Assembly (NCBI GenBank): GCA_963752505.1
Contig: CAVVYM010000006.1
Span: 124,001 to 188,000 of the forward strand
DNA: 64,000 nucleotides
Source of the DNA: JACJWR01 sp963752505
GTDB lineage: Bacteria; Actinomycetota; Actinomycetes; S36-B12; UBA10799
Direction of reading: 5' to 3'
Shown: in pieces, positions 53,552 through 62,556 of the stretch
Position numbering within the stretch: position 1 is the stretch's first letter
Layout: each line of letters opens with the position of its first letter
Made by a program: the position numbers and the translations under genes
The notes under the pieces: model-generated
Told to the model about the DNA's origin: nothing
What the model saw: the letters and a program-made list of their open reading frames with translations, nothing else
Databases searched by the model: none

Positions 53552-54184
53552 CTAGCGCGCCGATCGCACCGCACGGGCCAGGAGGAATGCACCCAACAGT
53601 CCCGCCGCAAGCGCCGCAAGCGCGACAACCACCAGAACGACCTGATAGCGCGGCGGCTCCAGGGTGGCACTGAGCTCGGCGGACACCTGTGCCGTCCCAT
53701 CGGCGTTCATGACGACGAGGACGCCGCTGCCGTCCTCGTCGTTCCAAGGAACCGCAGCCCTCGAGCCGGCCGCCGATGCCCGCCAGATATCGGCGGTGGC
53801 GGGTTCTGGCGCCGGCAGCACAGTGCCAGGCACCGGGCGCACCACGAACACCCCATCGACGAGCTCCGATGCGGCTTCGTAGGGAACCCCGAGAAGGAGA
53901 TCCTGGACTGCGTTGGCATCGCTGACGCCGGCAAAGACCTCTTGCTCCGAGGTACTCGTCGCCACCACGTAGGTGTCGAGGACTCCGGCGGGCAGGTACG
54001 GCGCGGGATCGACGTCGAATCGGTTGACGTAGATGGCCGCACCGGGAACCGACACGTCGGCAACCGGGACCTCGTACTCGCCTTCAGTGCCGAACACTGA
54101 GAGCGCCCATCCGACGAAAAGGAAGCCCACCAGGGCCAGAATCACTAGAAGTCCCCCGAAAACTCCCGCAAGAACTCGCGTCAC
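53552..54184 (-). CDS. Two-helix membrane protein of unknown function
   Basis: A 210-residue protein not assigned to a family. Helix 1 (VFGGLLVILALVGFLFVGWAL) is at residues 8-30 and helix 2 (VVLVVVALAALAAGLLGAFL) near the C-terminus, followed by Arg residues, so about 150 residues should lie outside the cell. That domain is acidic, with few cysteines and no enzyme motif. The GTG start has AAGGAG 8 nt upstream; a longer open frame would overlap the antiporter promoter. Directly upstream of the phosphatidyltransferase gene. Confidence 0.7.
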   Translation of the reverse strand: MTRVLAGVFGGLLVILALVGFLFVGWALSVFGTEGEYEVPVADVSVPGAAIYVNRFDVDPAPYLPAGVLDTYVVATSTSEQEVFAGVSDANAVQDLLLGVPYEAASELVDGVFVVRPVPGTVLPAPEPATADIWRASAAGSRAAVPWNDEDGSGVLVVMNADGTAQVSAELSATLEPPRYQVVLVVVALAALAAGLLGAFLLARAVRSAR

Positions 54185-54359
54185 GGCATCCGCTCCTTTG
54201 CGCCGCAGCGCTTCCTCCACTTTTCGCCCCAAGGCTACACACCTGCATCCGGGCCCGTGCCCTTCGCACTCATCAGCCGCGCCCGGCCCCGCGATCATGG
54301 CAGAGTAGCGGCATGAGTCCCTGCCCCTGCCATGTGCCCGCCCGGGGCTAGGACGATAG

Positions 54360-55928
54360 ATGGAGCTTGAATTCGCCGCCAACCTGGTCTGGGTGGCAGT
54401 GGTCGCCGTCGTGCTGAGCCTGTTCTTTCGCCGCCGAGGCATCAGCACGGCACTTCCGCTGCTGGGTTCGGGCATCGCTCTCGGACTGCTGCCGTTGGGC
54501 CCTGACGCCCCGGCAGAACCGGAGGTGATTCAGGCACTCATCCTGGCTCCGTTGGTGTTCGGTGAGGCCCTGTCGTCGTCCTACATCGACCTCAAGCGGG
54601 TGCGCCGTCCCGTCCTCGGACTCGCCATCGGGCTCGTGGCGCTGACTACCCTCGTCGTGGGCGGCGTGGTTTCGCAGATCGCCACCGCGATGCCGCTGGC
54701 CATGGCCTTCGCTTTGGGCGCGGTCCTGGCGCCGACCGATGCGGTGGCCGTCGCCGCTGCCGCGCGTCGGGCGAATCTCCCCCAGCGGCTGGTGTCGATC
54801 CTCGAAGGCGAGAGCCTGGTGAACGACGGTACCGGCCTGACCGCGCTGCGGGTGGCCACCGTCGCCGCAGTAGCGGGAACCGTAACCGTGGCGGAGGCGG
54901 GACTGATCCTCCTGCAATCGGTGATCGTGGCGGTGATCGTCGGAGCGGCAGCGGGTTGGGCTTTGATTTTCGTGATCCGGCACGGCGCCGACGTGGTCGG
55001 AGTCGGCGGGCTACTCCTCATCGCGCCGTTCGGCATCTACATCGTGGCGGAGCGACTCGAGGGCTCATCAATTTTGGCCATTGTCATCGCAGCCCTCATG
55101 GCCTCGCATGCCTCCACCTCAGATCCCACCTATCGGGGTCGCCTGCATACGGCCGCGGTGTGGCGGCAGGTCACGTTCATCCTGCAGTCCATCGCCTTCC
55201 TCTTGCTCGGTCTGGAGCTGCCGGCGGCGATCCGCGCCCTGTCCACAGACGATCGCCAACTGCTGGTGGTGCTGGCCCCCGCGGTCGTTTTCACCCTGAT
55301 CGTCAGCCGCATGGCGTTCGTCCTCGGCTCCTTCGGCTTGGATCGACTGCGTCACCAGCCCGAGATGCGCCGATTCAGCAGCGCGCTCATTGTTGGCTGG
55401 GCCGGCGCACGGGGACCTGTTTCAGCGCTGGCGGCATTCTCCATCCCACTGTTGACGGCCAGCGGTGACGCGCTCCCCTACCGCGACTTGGTCATCGCGG
55501 TGTCGCTCACCGTGATCGCGCTTATGCTGGCTCTGTCTGTGACCCTGGCGCCGCTGGCGAAACGGCTGAAGATTGAGCAGCGGGAGTCCGCCGGACTCAC
55601 CGCACGTGTTGACACCGCGTTGGCTCGCGCCGCGCTTTCCACGCTCGAGGATGCTCAGGATGATGCGGAGCGGGCTGGAAAGCCGCTGCCGAATGAAGTC
55701 GTCAAGGGGCTCCGCAAAGCGGTGGAGGGCCGGTTGGACAAGGCTTCAGACATCGGCCAGATCAGCGATCGCATCGCCACAGCCCGCGCGCTCGGGGTCG
55801 CGATGGCTCAAGCCGAGCAGCAGGAACTCTTGCGGCTGCGCACGGAGGAGGGGCTGCCGGACACGGTAGTCCGCAACAGGATGGTGGAACTCGATCGGCG
55901 CATCGCCACCTTGCGGGCCGGTGCCTAA
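54360..55928 (+). CDS. CPA1-family Na+/H+ antiporter
   Basis: A 522-residue, roughly twelve-helix transporter. The ion-site region is GAVLAPTDAVAVAAAARR followed by LVSILEGESLVNDGTGLTAL, and GWAGARGPVSALAAF holds the conserved Arg-rich helix. The C-terminal 110 residues are a cytoplasmic helical domain. It exchanges cytoplasmic Na+ (or K+) for protons. The ATG has only a TAGGAC-like hexamer 5 nt upstream and no Shine-Dalgarno. Confidence 0.92.
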   Translation: MELEFAANLVWVAVVAVVLSLFFRRRGISTALPLLGSGIALGLLPLGPDAPAEPEVIQALILAPLVFGEALSSSYIDLKRVRRPVLGLAIGLVALTTLVVGGVVSQIATAMPLAMAFALGAVLAPTDAVAVAAAARRANLPQRLVSILEGESLVNDGTGLTALRVATVAAVAGTVTVAEAGLILLQSVIVAVIVGAAAGWALIFVIRHGADVVGVGGLLLIAPFGIYIVAERLEGSSILAIVIAALMASHASTSDPTYRGRLHTAAVWRQVTFILQSIAFLLLGLELPAAIRALSTDDRQLLVVLAPAVVFTLIVSRMAFVLGSFGLDRLRHQPEMRRFSSALIVGWAGARGPVSALAAFSIPLLTASGDALPYRDLVIAVSLTVIALMLALSVTLAPLAKRLKIEQRESAGLTARVDTALARAALSTLEDAQDDAERAGKPLPNEVVKGLRKAVEGRLDKASDIGQISDRIATARALGVAMAQAEQQELLRLRTEEGLPDTVVRNRMVELDRRIATLRAGA

Positions 55929-56019
55929 CCACACTGGAAAACAAGATCGACTTCTGCCTCGGGGAATATTTGCGGGTACGCGCAACTCAATCGTGACCCT
56001 ATTGGCCTGATCAAACGTC

Positions 56020-56025
56020 TATCGT
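56020..56025 (+). promoter_or_regulatory. Leaderless -10 hexamer for the POT transporter gene
   Basis: TATCGT lies exactly 6 nt before ATG 56032 and fits TANNNT. No other element is obvious in the 103-bp gap after the antiporter gene. Confidence 0.45.
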
Positions 56026-56031
56026 TCCCCC

Positions 56032-57534
56032 ATGGCAACGACGACGACGCCGGCAACGCCGAGCAGCGACGACCGCGCATTCTTCGGCCAGCCGCGTGCG
56101 CTGAGCACTCTGTTCTTCACCGAGATGTGGGAGCGCTTCTCGTACTACGGCATGCGTGCCCTGCTGGTGCTCTACCTGACCGCGCCCATGGTCAGCGAAG
56201 ACGGCAACGCCGAGGGTCTCGGCCTTGATGACGGCACCGCAATCGCCATCTACGGTGCCTACACCGGACTGGTCTACCTGACACCCATCGCCGGCGGGTG
56301 GATCGCCGACCGATTGATCGGTCCCCGGAACACGGTGCTCTACGGCGGAATAACCATCGCCCTGGGCCACTACCTGATGGCGGTGCCGGTCGAGGCAAGT
56401 TTCTGGATCGGCCTGATGCTGATCGCACTTGGCACCGGTGCACTCAAACCCAACATTTCCGGCATGGTGGGTGACCTCTACGACGCCAAGGACACCCGCC
56501 GCGACGCGGGCTTCTCGCTGTTCTACATGGGCATCAACATCGGTTCGCTTCTGGCACCACTCATCACCGGCTATGCGGCCGACCGGCACGGCTTCCACTG
56601 GGGATTCGCGATCGCCGGACTCGGCATGACCTTCGCCGTGATCCAGTACGTGGTGGGTTGGAAGCATTTCCACGGTATCGGAGCAACGGCCCCGGACCCG
56701 GCCACCAAGCAGCAGCGCAACCGGTTCCTGCTCGTGCTGCTGGGATCGGTGCTCTTCGTGGTGGCACTTGCGGGCGTCGTCAGCCTGGTGATGACCGGCA
56801 ACTTCATCGACGACATGGCCACAGCCATCACGCTGTTCATCCTGCTCGTGCCCTTCTTCTACTTCTTCCAACTCTTCCGCCGCAAGGACTACAGCCAGCA
56901 GGAGCGACGTCATGTGCGTGCCTTCGTCTGGGTGTTCCTGGCGGCAGCCGCTTTCTGGATGGTTTTCGAACAATCCGGCTCGACGCTGAACATCTTCGCC
57001 GAGAACGTCACGGATCTGAACATCGGATCTTGGGCGATGCCGGCGGCGTGGCTGCAATCCGTGAACCCACTGTTCATCATCATCTTCGCGCCGATCTTTG
57101 CCGCGGTGTGGACCAAGATGGCTAATCGCGCGCCCCGGACGTCAGTGAAGTTTGCCATCGGCCTGGTCGGCGTCGGGATCTCGGTGCTCATCCTCGTGAT
57201 CCCGATGACGGCGTACCAGGAGAACGGCAGCAAGGCCGCTCTTTCCTGGCTGCTCATGACCTACCTACTGCAAACCTGGGCCGAGCTCTTCGTCTCCCCC
57301 AACGGCCTCTCCGCGACGACCAAACTGGCCCCGGCAGGTGCCAGCGGGCAGATGCTGGCCCTGTGGTTCCTGGCAACCTCCGTGGGCACCAGCATCGGTG
57401 GTCAGATCGGAAAGTTCACCGCCGACAACCCGGTGATGACCTTCATCGTGAGCGGCACGATTCCGATCGCGATCGCAGTCATCACACTGACACTGCGCAA
57501 GTGGATCAATCGTTCGATGGATCCGGTGCACTAG
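56032..57534 (+). CDS. POT-family proton-coupled peptide transporter
   Basis: A 500-residue MFS protein. The POT signature ExxERFxYY appears as EMWERFSYYGMRALL in helix 1, with GALKPNISGMVGDLYD in the central segment. It should import di- and tripeptides with protons. The last 29 bases overlap the 3' end of the WS/DGAT gene on the other strand. Confidence 0.95.
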   Translation: MATTTTPATPSSDDRAFFGQPRALSTLFFTEMWERFSYYGMRALLVLYLTAPMVSEDGNAEGLGLDDGTAIAIYGAYTGLVYLTPIAGGWIADRLIGPRNTVLYGGITIALGHYLMAVPVEASFWIGLMLIALGTGALKPNISGMVGDLYDAKDTRRDAGFSLFYMGINIGSLLAPLITGYAADRHGFHWGFAIAGLGMTFAVIQYVVGWKHFHGIGATAPDPATKQQRNRFLLVLLGSVLFVVALAGVVSLVMTGNFIDDMATAITLFILLVPFFYFFQLFRRKDYSQQERRHVRAFVWVFLAAAAFWMVFEQSGSTLNIFAENVTDLNIGSWAMPAAWLQSVNPLFIIIFAPIFAAVWTKMANRAPRTSVKFAIGLVGVGISVLILVIPMTAYQENGSKAALSWLLMTYLLQTWAELFVSPNGLSATTKLAPAGASGQMLALWFLATSVGTSIGGQIGKFTADNPVMTFIVSGTIPIAIAVITLTLRKWINRSMDPVH

Positions 57535-59164
57535 CGGTCGACGGCGCGGGAGCCTTCTTGGCCCGCGTCGCCTTCTTGGCCGGCGCCTTCTTGGCCGGAG
57601 CCTTCTTAGCCGCCGCCTTCTTAGCCGCAGCCTTCTTGGCCGGCGCTTTCTTCGCGGCCGCCTTGCGCGTCGCCGTCTTCTTGGCGGCCGCCTTGCCGGC
57701 GGGAGCTTTCTTGGCGGCTGTCGCGCCAGCTGCTTCCTTCTTCGCCGGCGTCGTTGGCTTGGCCAGGGGGTTCCAGTCCGCCACCCGGTGACCGGTCACC
57801 TTCTCGAAGCCGTGGCGCATGCACTCCATGAGCAGGTCATGGTCGGCGACCGCGCGATCATCCATGGCCACGCCGATGGTGGCATTGCCGTCGTAGGTGA
57901 GCATCGCGACAAACACCGCAGCACCGATGGGCGGCGGCAGCGGTACCAACTGCTCCACGCCGGCACCGGCGAGGAATACCTTCACCGGCGGCCCCGGAAC
58001 GTTGGATGCCGTCACGTCGCTCGCTGTCGCGGCCGCCGAAATGATTTCGAAGGGAATGAAGCGGCTGATTTCGGCAAGTTGGTCGGCGAAGCCCAGCGCG
58101 GGTTCGGCACGCCAGCGAGAAACGGCGCCGCTGATCTCGTTCATCAACTCCACCGGATCAGCCTGCGCGGTGTTGATCGTGAAGTGGGCGATGCTGACTG
58201 CGTTCTGGCCGAAGTCGTCGGACTTCCGAAGGCTTATGGGCATGTTCAGATTCAATTGCTCGACCGGGTGGCCGTGGCGCCGGTGGTACTCCCCCATGGC
58301 TTCTGCCACCGAGGCCAGGTAGGCATCGTTGACCGAGTGCCCGACTGACTTTGCGGCGGAGCGAATGTCCTGGAACGGCAGTTGGAAGGCGCCGTAGTGG
58401 TAGTTGATGCTGCGCCCGGTCATGATGGGTGAGAGTTGGGCGTTGGGCGGGCGGACGAACCGCAGCACGGAGTCGCCGAAATCCATGAGTTGGCGCACGG
58501 CATCGCCGGGGTCCTGCAGGAATCGAGTGGCGACCGGCACCGCTCCCTCCGCAAGCTTCTTCGTGGTTCCCACGATCCAGTCGAAGTTGTCGCGCAGCAT
58601 CAGTTCGGCGAAGGAGAGCGACGAGATGTGCTCCCCTCTGGGCGCCCGAGGCATTGGGCCGAGGTCGAACCCCTCCGGACTCAGATCGACGAGCGCCGCG
58701 CCCAGTTGAATGGCCCCCTGACCATCGGCAACTGCATGGTGGAGCTTCGTGATGACGGCAGCCTTACCGCCGGGCAACCCCTCGAGCACGGTCACCTTCC
58801 ACAGCGGTCGATCTCGGTCGAAGTCGGTCATGCTCTGGCGCCGACACTCGTCGAGGACCTCCGCCCAGCCGGCTTTGGAAGCCACTCGGAAACGTCGCAG
58901 GTGGAAGGAGAGGTCGAAATCGGGGTCCACGATGAGGCGAGGATTTGCCCACGGCACGGGACCCTCCACGATCTTCTGCCGCAGGATGGGAACCTGCCGG
59001 CTGGCACGCTCGTAGCGGTCGACCAGTCGCTCCCAGTCCGGTTCCGAGTCCAGGATCAGCAGGCCGAGCATGGTCGAGCGCATGATCGGATCCTCGCTCG
59101 CAGCTCGCCAGGTGGCGAAATCCCATCCGGATAGTCGAACTGGGGCAAGTGGCTCGTCAGTCAC
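57506..59164 (-). CDS. WS/DGAT acyltransferase with histone-like Lys/Ala tail
   Basis: A 552-residue wax ester synthase/diacylglycerol acyltransferase, which makes storage lipids from acyl-CoA at membrane and lipid-droplet surfaces. The catalytic HHxxxDG is HHAVADG at 142-148, and the C-terminal domain has GPPVKVFLAGAGVEQLVPL and NATIGVAMDDRAVADHDLL. Residues 469-552 are an unusual basic tail of AKKA-type repeats ending in Ser/Asp-rich residues, like the tail of the HU protein 5 kb away. GTG 59164 has a GAGGAG site. The tail is in frame and follows the enzyme domain directly. Confidence 0.9.
   Translation of the reverse strand: MTDEPLAPVRLSGWDFATWRAASEDPIMRSTMLGLLILDSEPDWERLVDRYERASRQVPILRQKIVEGPVPWANPRLIVDPDFDLSFHLRRFRVASKAGWAEVLDECRRQSMTDFDRDRPLWKVTVLEGLPGGKAAVITKLHHAVADGQGAIQLGAALVDLSPEGFDLGPMPRAPRGEHISSLSFAELMLRDNFDWIVGTTKKLAEGAVPVATRFLQDPGDAVRQLMDFGDSVLRFVRPPNAQLSPIMTGRSINYHYGAFQLPFQDIRSAAKSVGHSVNDAYLASVAEAMGEYHRRHGHPVEQLNLNMPISLRKSDDFGQNAVSIAHFTINTAQADPVELMNEISGAVSRWRAEPALGFADQLAEISRFIPFEIISAAATASDVTASNVPGPPVKVFLAGAGVEQLVPLPPPIGAAVFVAMLTYDGNATIGVAMDDRAVADHDLLMECMRHGFEKVTGHRVADWNPLAKPTTPAKKEAAGATAAKKAPAGKAAAKKTATRKAAAKKAPAKKAAAKKAAAKKAPAKKAPAKKATRAKKAPAPSTASAPDPSND
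57546..57740. repeat. Degenerate 15-bp repeats coding the WS/DGAT tail
   Basis: Imperfect 15-bp units of the GCCTTCTTGGCCGGC type encode AKKAP/AKKAA pentads on the minus strand. Codons are mainly GCC-AAG-AAG, whereas hup uses GCG-AAG-AAG, so the two tails do not look like recent copies. Confidence 0.65.
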
Positions 59165-59305
59165 GTATGACTCCTCAACTCCGCACCGGCGCCAATCGCA
59201 GGCACCCTCGATTCTGCCGCATGCCGGGTAGGTCACGCTCACTCACCAGGGGCGGGCCGATCGAGTGAGGCTCCGAGGGCACAACCCGCTCACCGCTGCC
59301 AACAG

Positions 59306-59974
59306 CTAAGCCGAGGCGCTCGCCTCCGGCCGGGCGGCGTCCGGCTGAATCACGCAGCGCCCTGATTCCACCATGCTCACCTCGTCGCAGAGGCCTTTGC
59401 TCGCGTCGTCTGGCAATCCGGTGAGGACGACCGTGCCGCCTGCCGCGACCGACTCGGTCAAGACCTCGGCGAATACCCGCTCATCGGACTCGGTCAGATG
59501 CGCCACCGCGTCATCTACGAGGAACACTCGCGCGGGTCGGCAGAAGGTGGCGGCAAGCGACAGCAACTTGCGCCCGCGGCGATCCAGCACGCCGACAGGC
59601 ACGTCGGGATCGACGCCGAAGCGATCGAGGAGGTGTCGGCACCGTCGCGGGTTGGAGTCTCCGGACAACCGGTGCAGGAACGCCAACGTCTCGCCGCCAG
59701 TCAGCGCCGGCCACATACTCAGATTCGGCCGGGACGACACGAGCCTGTGCAGCGCAACCGCATCCGACCAACAGTCCAACCCCGCGATGGCAGCTCGACC
59801 AGCGTCCGGCTTCACCAACCCGAGCAGCACCCGCATGATGGCCGTGCGCCCGCTTCCCGGTTGCCCGAGCAGACCACGAATCTGCCCTTCGGGCACTTGC
59901 ACGTTGGCGTCGTGCAGCACGAACTCGTGGCCCGGCGACCACGAGACTTCCACGACGTCAACTGCCAACCCCAT
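59306..59974 (-). CDS. Degenerate ABC-type ATPase-like protein
   Basis: A 222-residue ABC ATPase fold whose catalytic residues are altered. Walker A is GQPGSGRT at 37-44 (Arg for Lys), the signature position reads LDRRGRK at 130-136, Walker B is FLVDDA at 151-156 (Asp for the catalytic Glu) and the switch histidine is missing near TVVLTGLPDD. No permease is adjacent. It resembles the MlaF/DrrA type of ATPase in length. It may bind nucleotide without turnover or regulate something else. The frame is intact and codon use matches its neighbours, so it is not simply a wreck. Confidence 0.7.
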   Translation of the reverse strand: MGLAVDVVEVSWSPGHEFVLHDANVQVPEGQIRGLLGQPGSGRTAIMRVLLGLVKPDAGRAAIAGLDCWSDAVALHRLVSSRPNLSMWPALTGGETLAFLHRLSGDSNPRRCRHLLDRFGVDPDVPVGVLDRRGRKLLSLAATFCRPARVFLVDDAVAHLTESDERVFAEVLTESVAAGGTVVLTGLPDDASKGLCDEVSMVESGRCVIQPDAARPEASASA

Positions 59975-60068
59975 ATGCTCGATACTGTTCTGCCGGCTCC
60001 CGCAGCGCTAGGGTCTTCAGTCCCGAGCCGTCACGGTCCGAAGGCACAACCTGTACTACGCCAATCGG

Positions 60069-61085
60069 TCACACCGTGTCGTCGTGCCCCTGCTCGGCCT
60101 TGGGATCGCGATTCATGAGGTTGCCCAGCATCTCTCGTGGCGACATGCCCTCGTGGACGACCTTGACGACCTCCGCCGTGATCGGCATCTCCACGCCATT
60201 GCGAGTGGCCAGGTCAAGGATGCTCTGGCAACTCTTGACCCCCTCGCAGGTCTGTTTGGTGGCCGCTATCGTCTGATCGACGGTCAAGCCATTGCCGAGG
60301 TTTTCGCCGAACGTTCTGTTGCGCGACAACGGCGAGGTGCACGTGGCAATGAGGTCTCCGATGCCGGCCAGGCCTTGGAACGTCATCGGATTCGCACCCA
60401 GCGCCACTCCCAGCCTGGTCATTTCCGCAAGCCCTCGAGTGATCAGACTGGCCTGCGCGTTTTCCCCGAACTCCATGCCCACGGCCATCCCATTGGCCAG
60501 GGCGATGACGTTCTTGACGGATCCGCCAATCTCGGCACCGATCATGTCAGTGGTGTAGTACGGCCGGAAGTAGGCGGTGAAGATCGCGTCGGCCACTTCG
60601 CGGGCCGATTCCTCACTGCTACAGGCGACAGTGGTGGCCGCCGGTTGGCGGTTCACGATCTCGCGAGCCAGGTTCGGCCCCGAGATCACCGCAACTTGCG
60701 ACTGGGACACCTGGGCCACATCGACGATGACCTCGGACATCCGCATCACGGTGCCCAACTCGATGCCCTTCATCAGACTCACCAGAATCGCTCCCGGTGC
60801 CAGGTACTCACGCCACGCCGCGAGGTTCTCCCGCAGGGTCTGCGACGGGATGGCGAGGATGACGATGCTGCGGTCACGCAGCACCTCGGCCGGATCAGAA
60901 CTCGCCCACATGCTCAGCGGCAGTTCGATGCCGGGGTGGTAGCGCTCATTGACGTGTCCGTGGTTGATGGATTCCACCACGTCCGGCTCGCGCGCCCACA
61001 TCGCGACATCGGATCCGGCGTCGGCCAGCACCATGCCCATGCCCGTGCCCCACGATCCACTGCCCATGACGGCGACTTTTCTCAT
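60069..61085 (-). CDS. gpsA: Glycerol-3-phosphate dehydrogenase [NAD(P)+]
   Basis: A 338-residue enzyme that makes sn-glycerol-3-phosphate for phospholipids. The Rossmann motif GSGSWGTG is at 8-15; GPNLAREI and GGSVKNVIALANGMAVG with the catalytic Lys follow, then NRTFGENLG. Its start overlaps the plsC stop (4 nt), linking the two phospholipid-precursor genes in one operon. Confidence 0.96.
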   Translation of the reverse strand: MRKVAVMGSGSWGTGMGMVLADAGSDVAMWAREPDVVESINHGHVNERYHPGIELPLSMWASSDPAEVLRDRSIVILAIPSQTLRENLAAWREYLAPGAILVSLMKGIELGTVMRMSEVIVDVAQVSQSQVAVISGPNLAREIVNRQPAATTVACSSEESAREVADAIFTAYFRPYYTTDMIGAEIGGSVKNVIALANGMAVGMEFGENAQASLITRGLAEMTRLGVALGANPMTFQGLAGIGDLIATCTSPLSRNRTFGENLGNGLTVDQTIAATKQTCEGVKSCQSILDLATRNGVEMPITAEVVKVVHEGMSPREMLGNLMNRDPKAEQGHDDTV

Positions 61086-61843
61086 GTGTTTAGCTCCTTG
61101 TCGTTTGCTGCCGAGTCTTTCCAGGCCTTGAAGTTGAGTCGCTGTGCCGGCGGCGCATCGCCGCGCAGGTCCGCGAGCAATTCGGTGATGTCGTCAAGGA
61201 TTCGCGACGTCGCGATTGAGAGGGTCTCCTGGGTCAGTGGCCCGCCGCGCAAGTCGTCGAGATCAACGGGTGGTCCGATCTTGATGTGCATGGTCTTCCG
61301 CGGCAAGAGCTTGAACTCCTTGCGGTACGGACGCATGACGTCCTGCGGACCCCACTGTGCCAGGGGGATCACCGGCGCGCCGGACTCTAGAGCGATTCTT
61401 GCCGTTCCGCTGCGACCGGTCATGGGCCAGAGGTTCTCGTCCCGCGTGATGGTGCCTTCGGGATAGACCACGACGGCCTCGCCGTCGGCCACCGCCGCCA
61501 CCGCTTCCGCGACAGACTTCGCCGCACCGTCGGTGTCTCGGGCGACCGGGATCTGACCGGCGCCTGAAACAACGGAACCGACCACCGGCACCCGGAACAG
61601 AGTGTCCTTGATCAAGATTCGCGGCGGTCGACCGTTGTCCCACAGCACGTGGCACATGGGAAGGGGGTCGAACCACGACAGGTGGTTCGCAGCCACGACG
61701 ATGCCGTCGGTCGGCGAATACCGCCGACGCAGATACTCCGTGCCCTGCCAGTCCCGCTTGGTCCACAGTTGCAGCGTCGGGCGCAACGTGGCCACAGCGA
61801 ACCAGTAGGTGGGAGTCAGTCGCCTACTTCCATGACGCTCCAC
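61082..61843 (-). CDS. plsC: 1-Acyl-sn-glycerol-3-phosphate acyltransferase
   Basis: A 253-residue PlsC family enzyme. The catalytic NHxxxxD is NHLSWFD at 53-59 and the substrate-binding block is YPEGT at 127-131. It adds an acyl chain to glycerophosphate intermediates; direct link with gpsA supports a phospholipid or TAG role, possibly feeding the nearby WS/DGAT. The GTG start is preceded by AGGAGG. Divergent from cofC. Confidence 0.93.
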   Translation of the reverse strand: MERHGSRRLTPTYWFAVATLRPTLQLWTKRDWQGTEYLRRRYSPTDGIVVAANHLSWFDPLPMCHVLWDNGRPPRILIKDTLFRVPVVGSVVSGAGQIPVARDTDGAAKSVAEAVAAVADGEAVVVYPEGTITRDENLWPMTGRSGTARIALESGAPVIPLAQWGPQDVMRPYRKEFKLLPRKTMHIKIGPPVDLDDLRGGPLTQETLSIATSRILDDITELLADLRGDAPPAQRLNFKAWKDSAANDKELNT

Positions 61844-61941
61844 GCCGGTGTGACCTCCTGTGCTGAGTTCGAATCATCCTGCCGGTGCAATCCGAGGGTG
61901 TCCTGCTGACGACCATAGGGCGATCCTGCGACACTCGTGCC

Positions 61942-62556
61942 ATGATTCCGCGCTCTGACTGGTGCATCATCATCCCGGTGAGCGGAGCCGACGTCGCAAA
62001 ATCGAGGCTGCAACCGCTCGGTCAGGCACGCACAACCCTGGCCCGCGCCTTCGCCCGCGATGTCGTCGCCGCAACCTCGTCGGCCACCAGCGTCGGCATG
62101 GTCGTCATCGTCGGCGACGGAACGTTGCTCTCGGACGCGGACCTGGGAGAGGCCATCGCCGTTGAGGCGGGCGTGGCCGACCTCAACACGGCGATCGCGG
62201 CCGGCGAGAGCCACGCCCGGGCGGCGGGCTTTCAACGCATCGCCGCGGTGGTGGCCGACGTCGCCTGCGTACGAGCCTCCGACATTGACGATGCGCTGAC
62301 CCTCGCCCGCGTCGCAGCACGTTCCTTCGTCGCCGACCACAAGGGTCGCGGAACCACCTTGCTCACGACGACCGGACCCGGTCTGGCCCCGTCATTCGGC
62401 ACGGGCTCAGCCGCCCGGCACCGGTCCTCCGGTGCGCAGGCGCTTGAGGTGTCGGTACGACTGAGATTCGACATAGACGACCCGGCCGACATCACCCTGG
62501 CGATCGCCTACGGCGTCGGCTCGCATACGACAGCGGCCCTTCGCCTCACGAACTAG
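61942..62556 (+). CDS. cofC: CofC, phosphoenolpyruvate/2-phospholactate guanylyltransferase of F420 synthesis
   Basis: A 204-residue nucleotidyltransferase. It opens IIIPVSGADVAKSRLQPLGQ, the CofC nucleotide-binding motif, and has VVADVACVRASDID and the late segment VRLRFDIDDPADI. It charges the side-chain precursor for coenzyme F420. No other F420 gene lies in the window. The start is chosen at MIPRSDW because the family begins there; GACACT 6 nt upstream is a weak -10. Its last 11 bases overlap the hup end. Confidence 0.9.
   Translation: MIPRSDWCIIIPVSGADVAKSRLQPLGQARTTLARAFARDVVAATSSATSVGMVVIVGDGTLLSDADLGEAIAVEAGVADLNTAIAAGESHARAAGFQRIAAVVADVACVRASDIDDALTLARVAARSFVADHKGRGTTLLTTTGPGLAPSFGTGSAARHRSSGAQALEVSVRLRFDIDDPADITLAIAYGVGSHTTAALRLTN

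Noticed and set aside
57546..57740. WS/DGAT tail as a misassembled copy of the hup tail
   Set aside because: Codon use and unit sequence differ between the two, and the frame joins the enzyme domain smoothly with a unique acidic ending.
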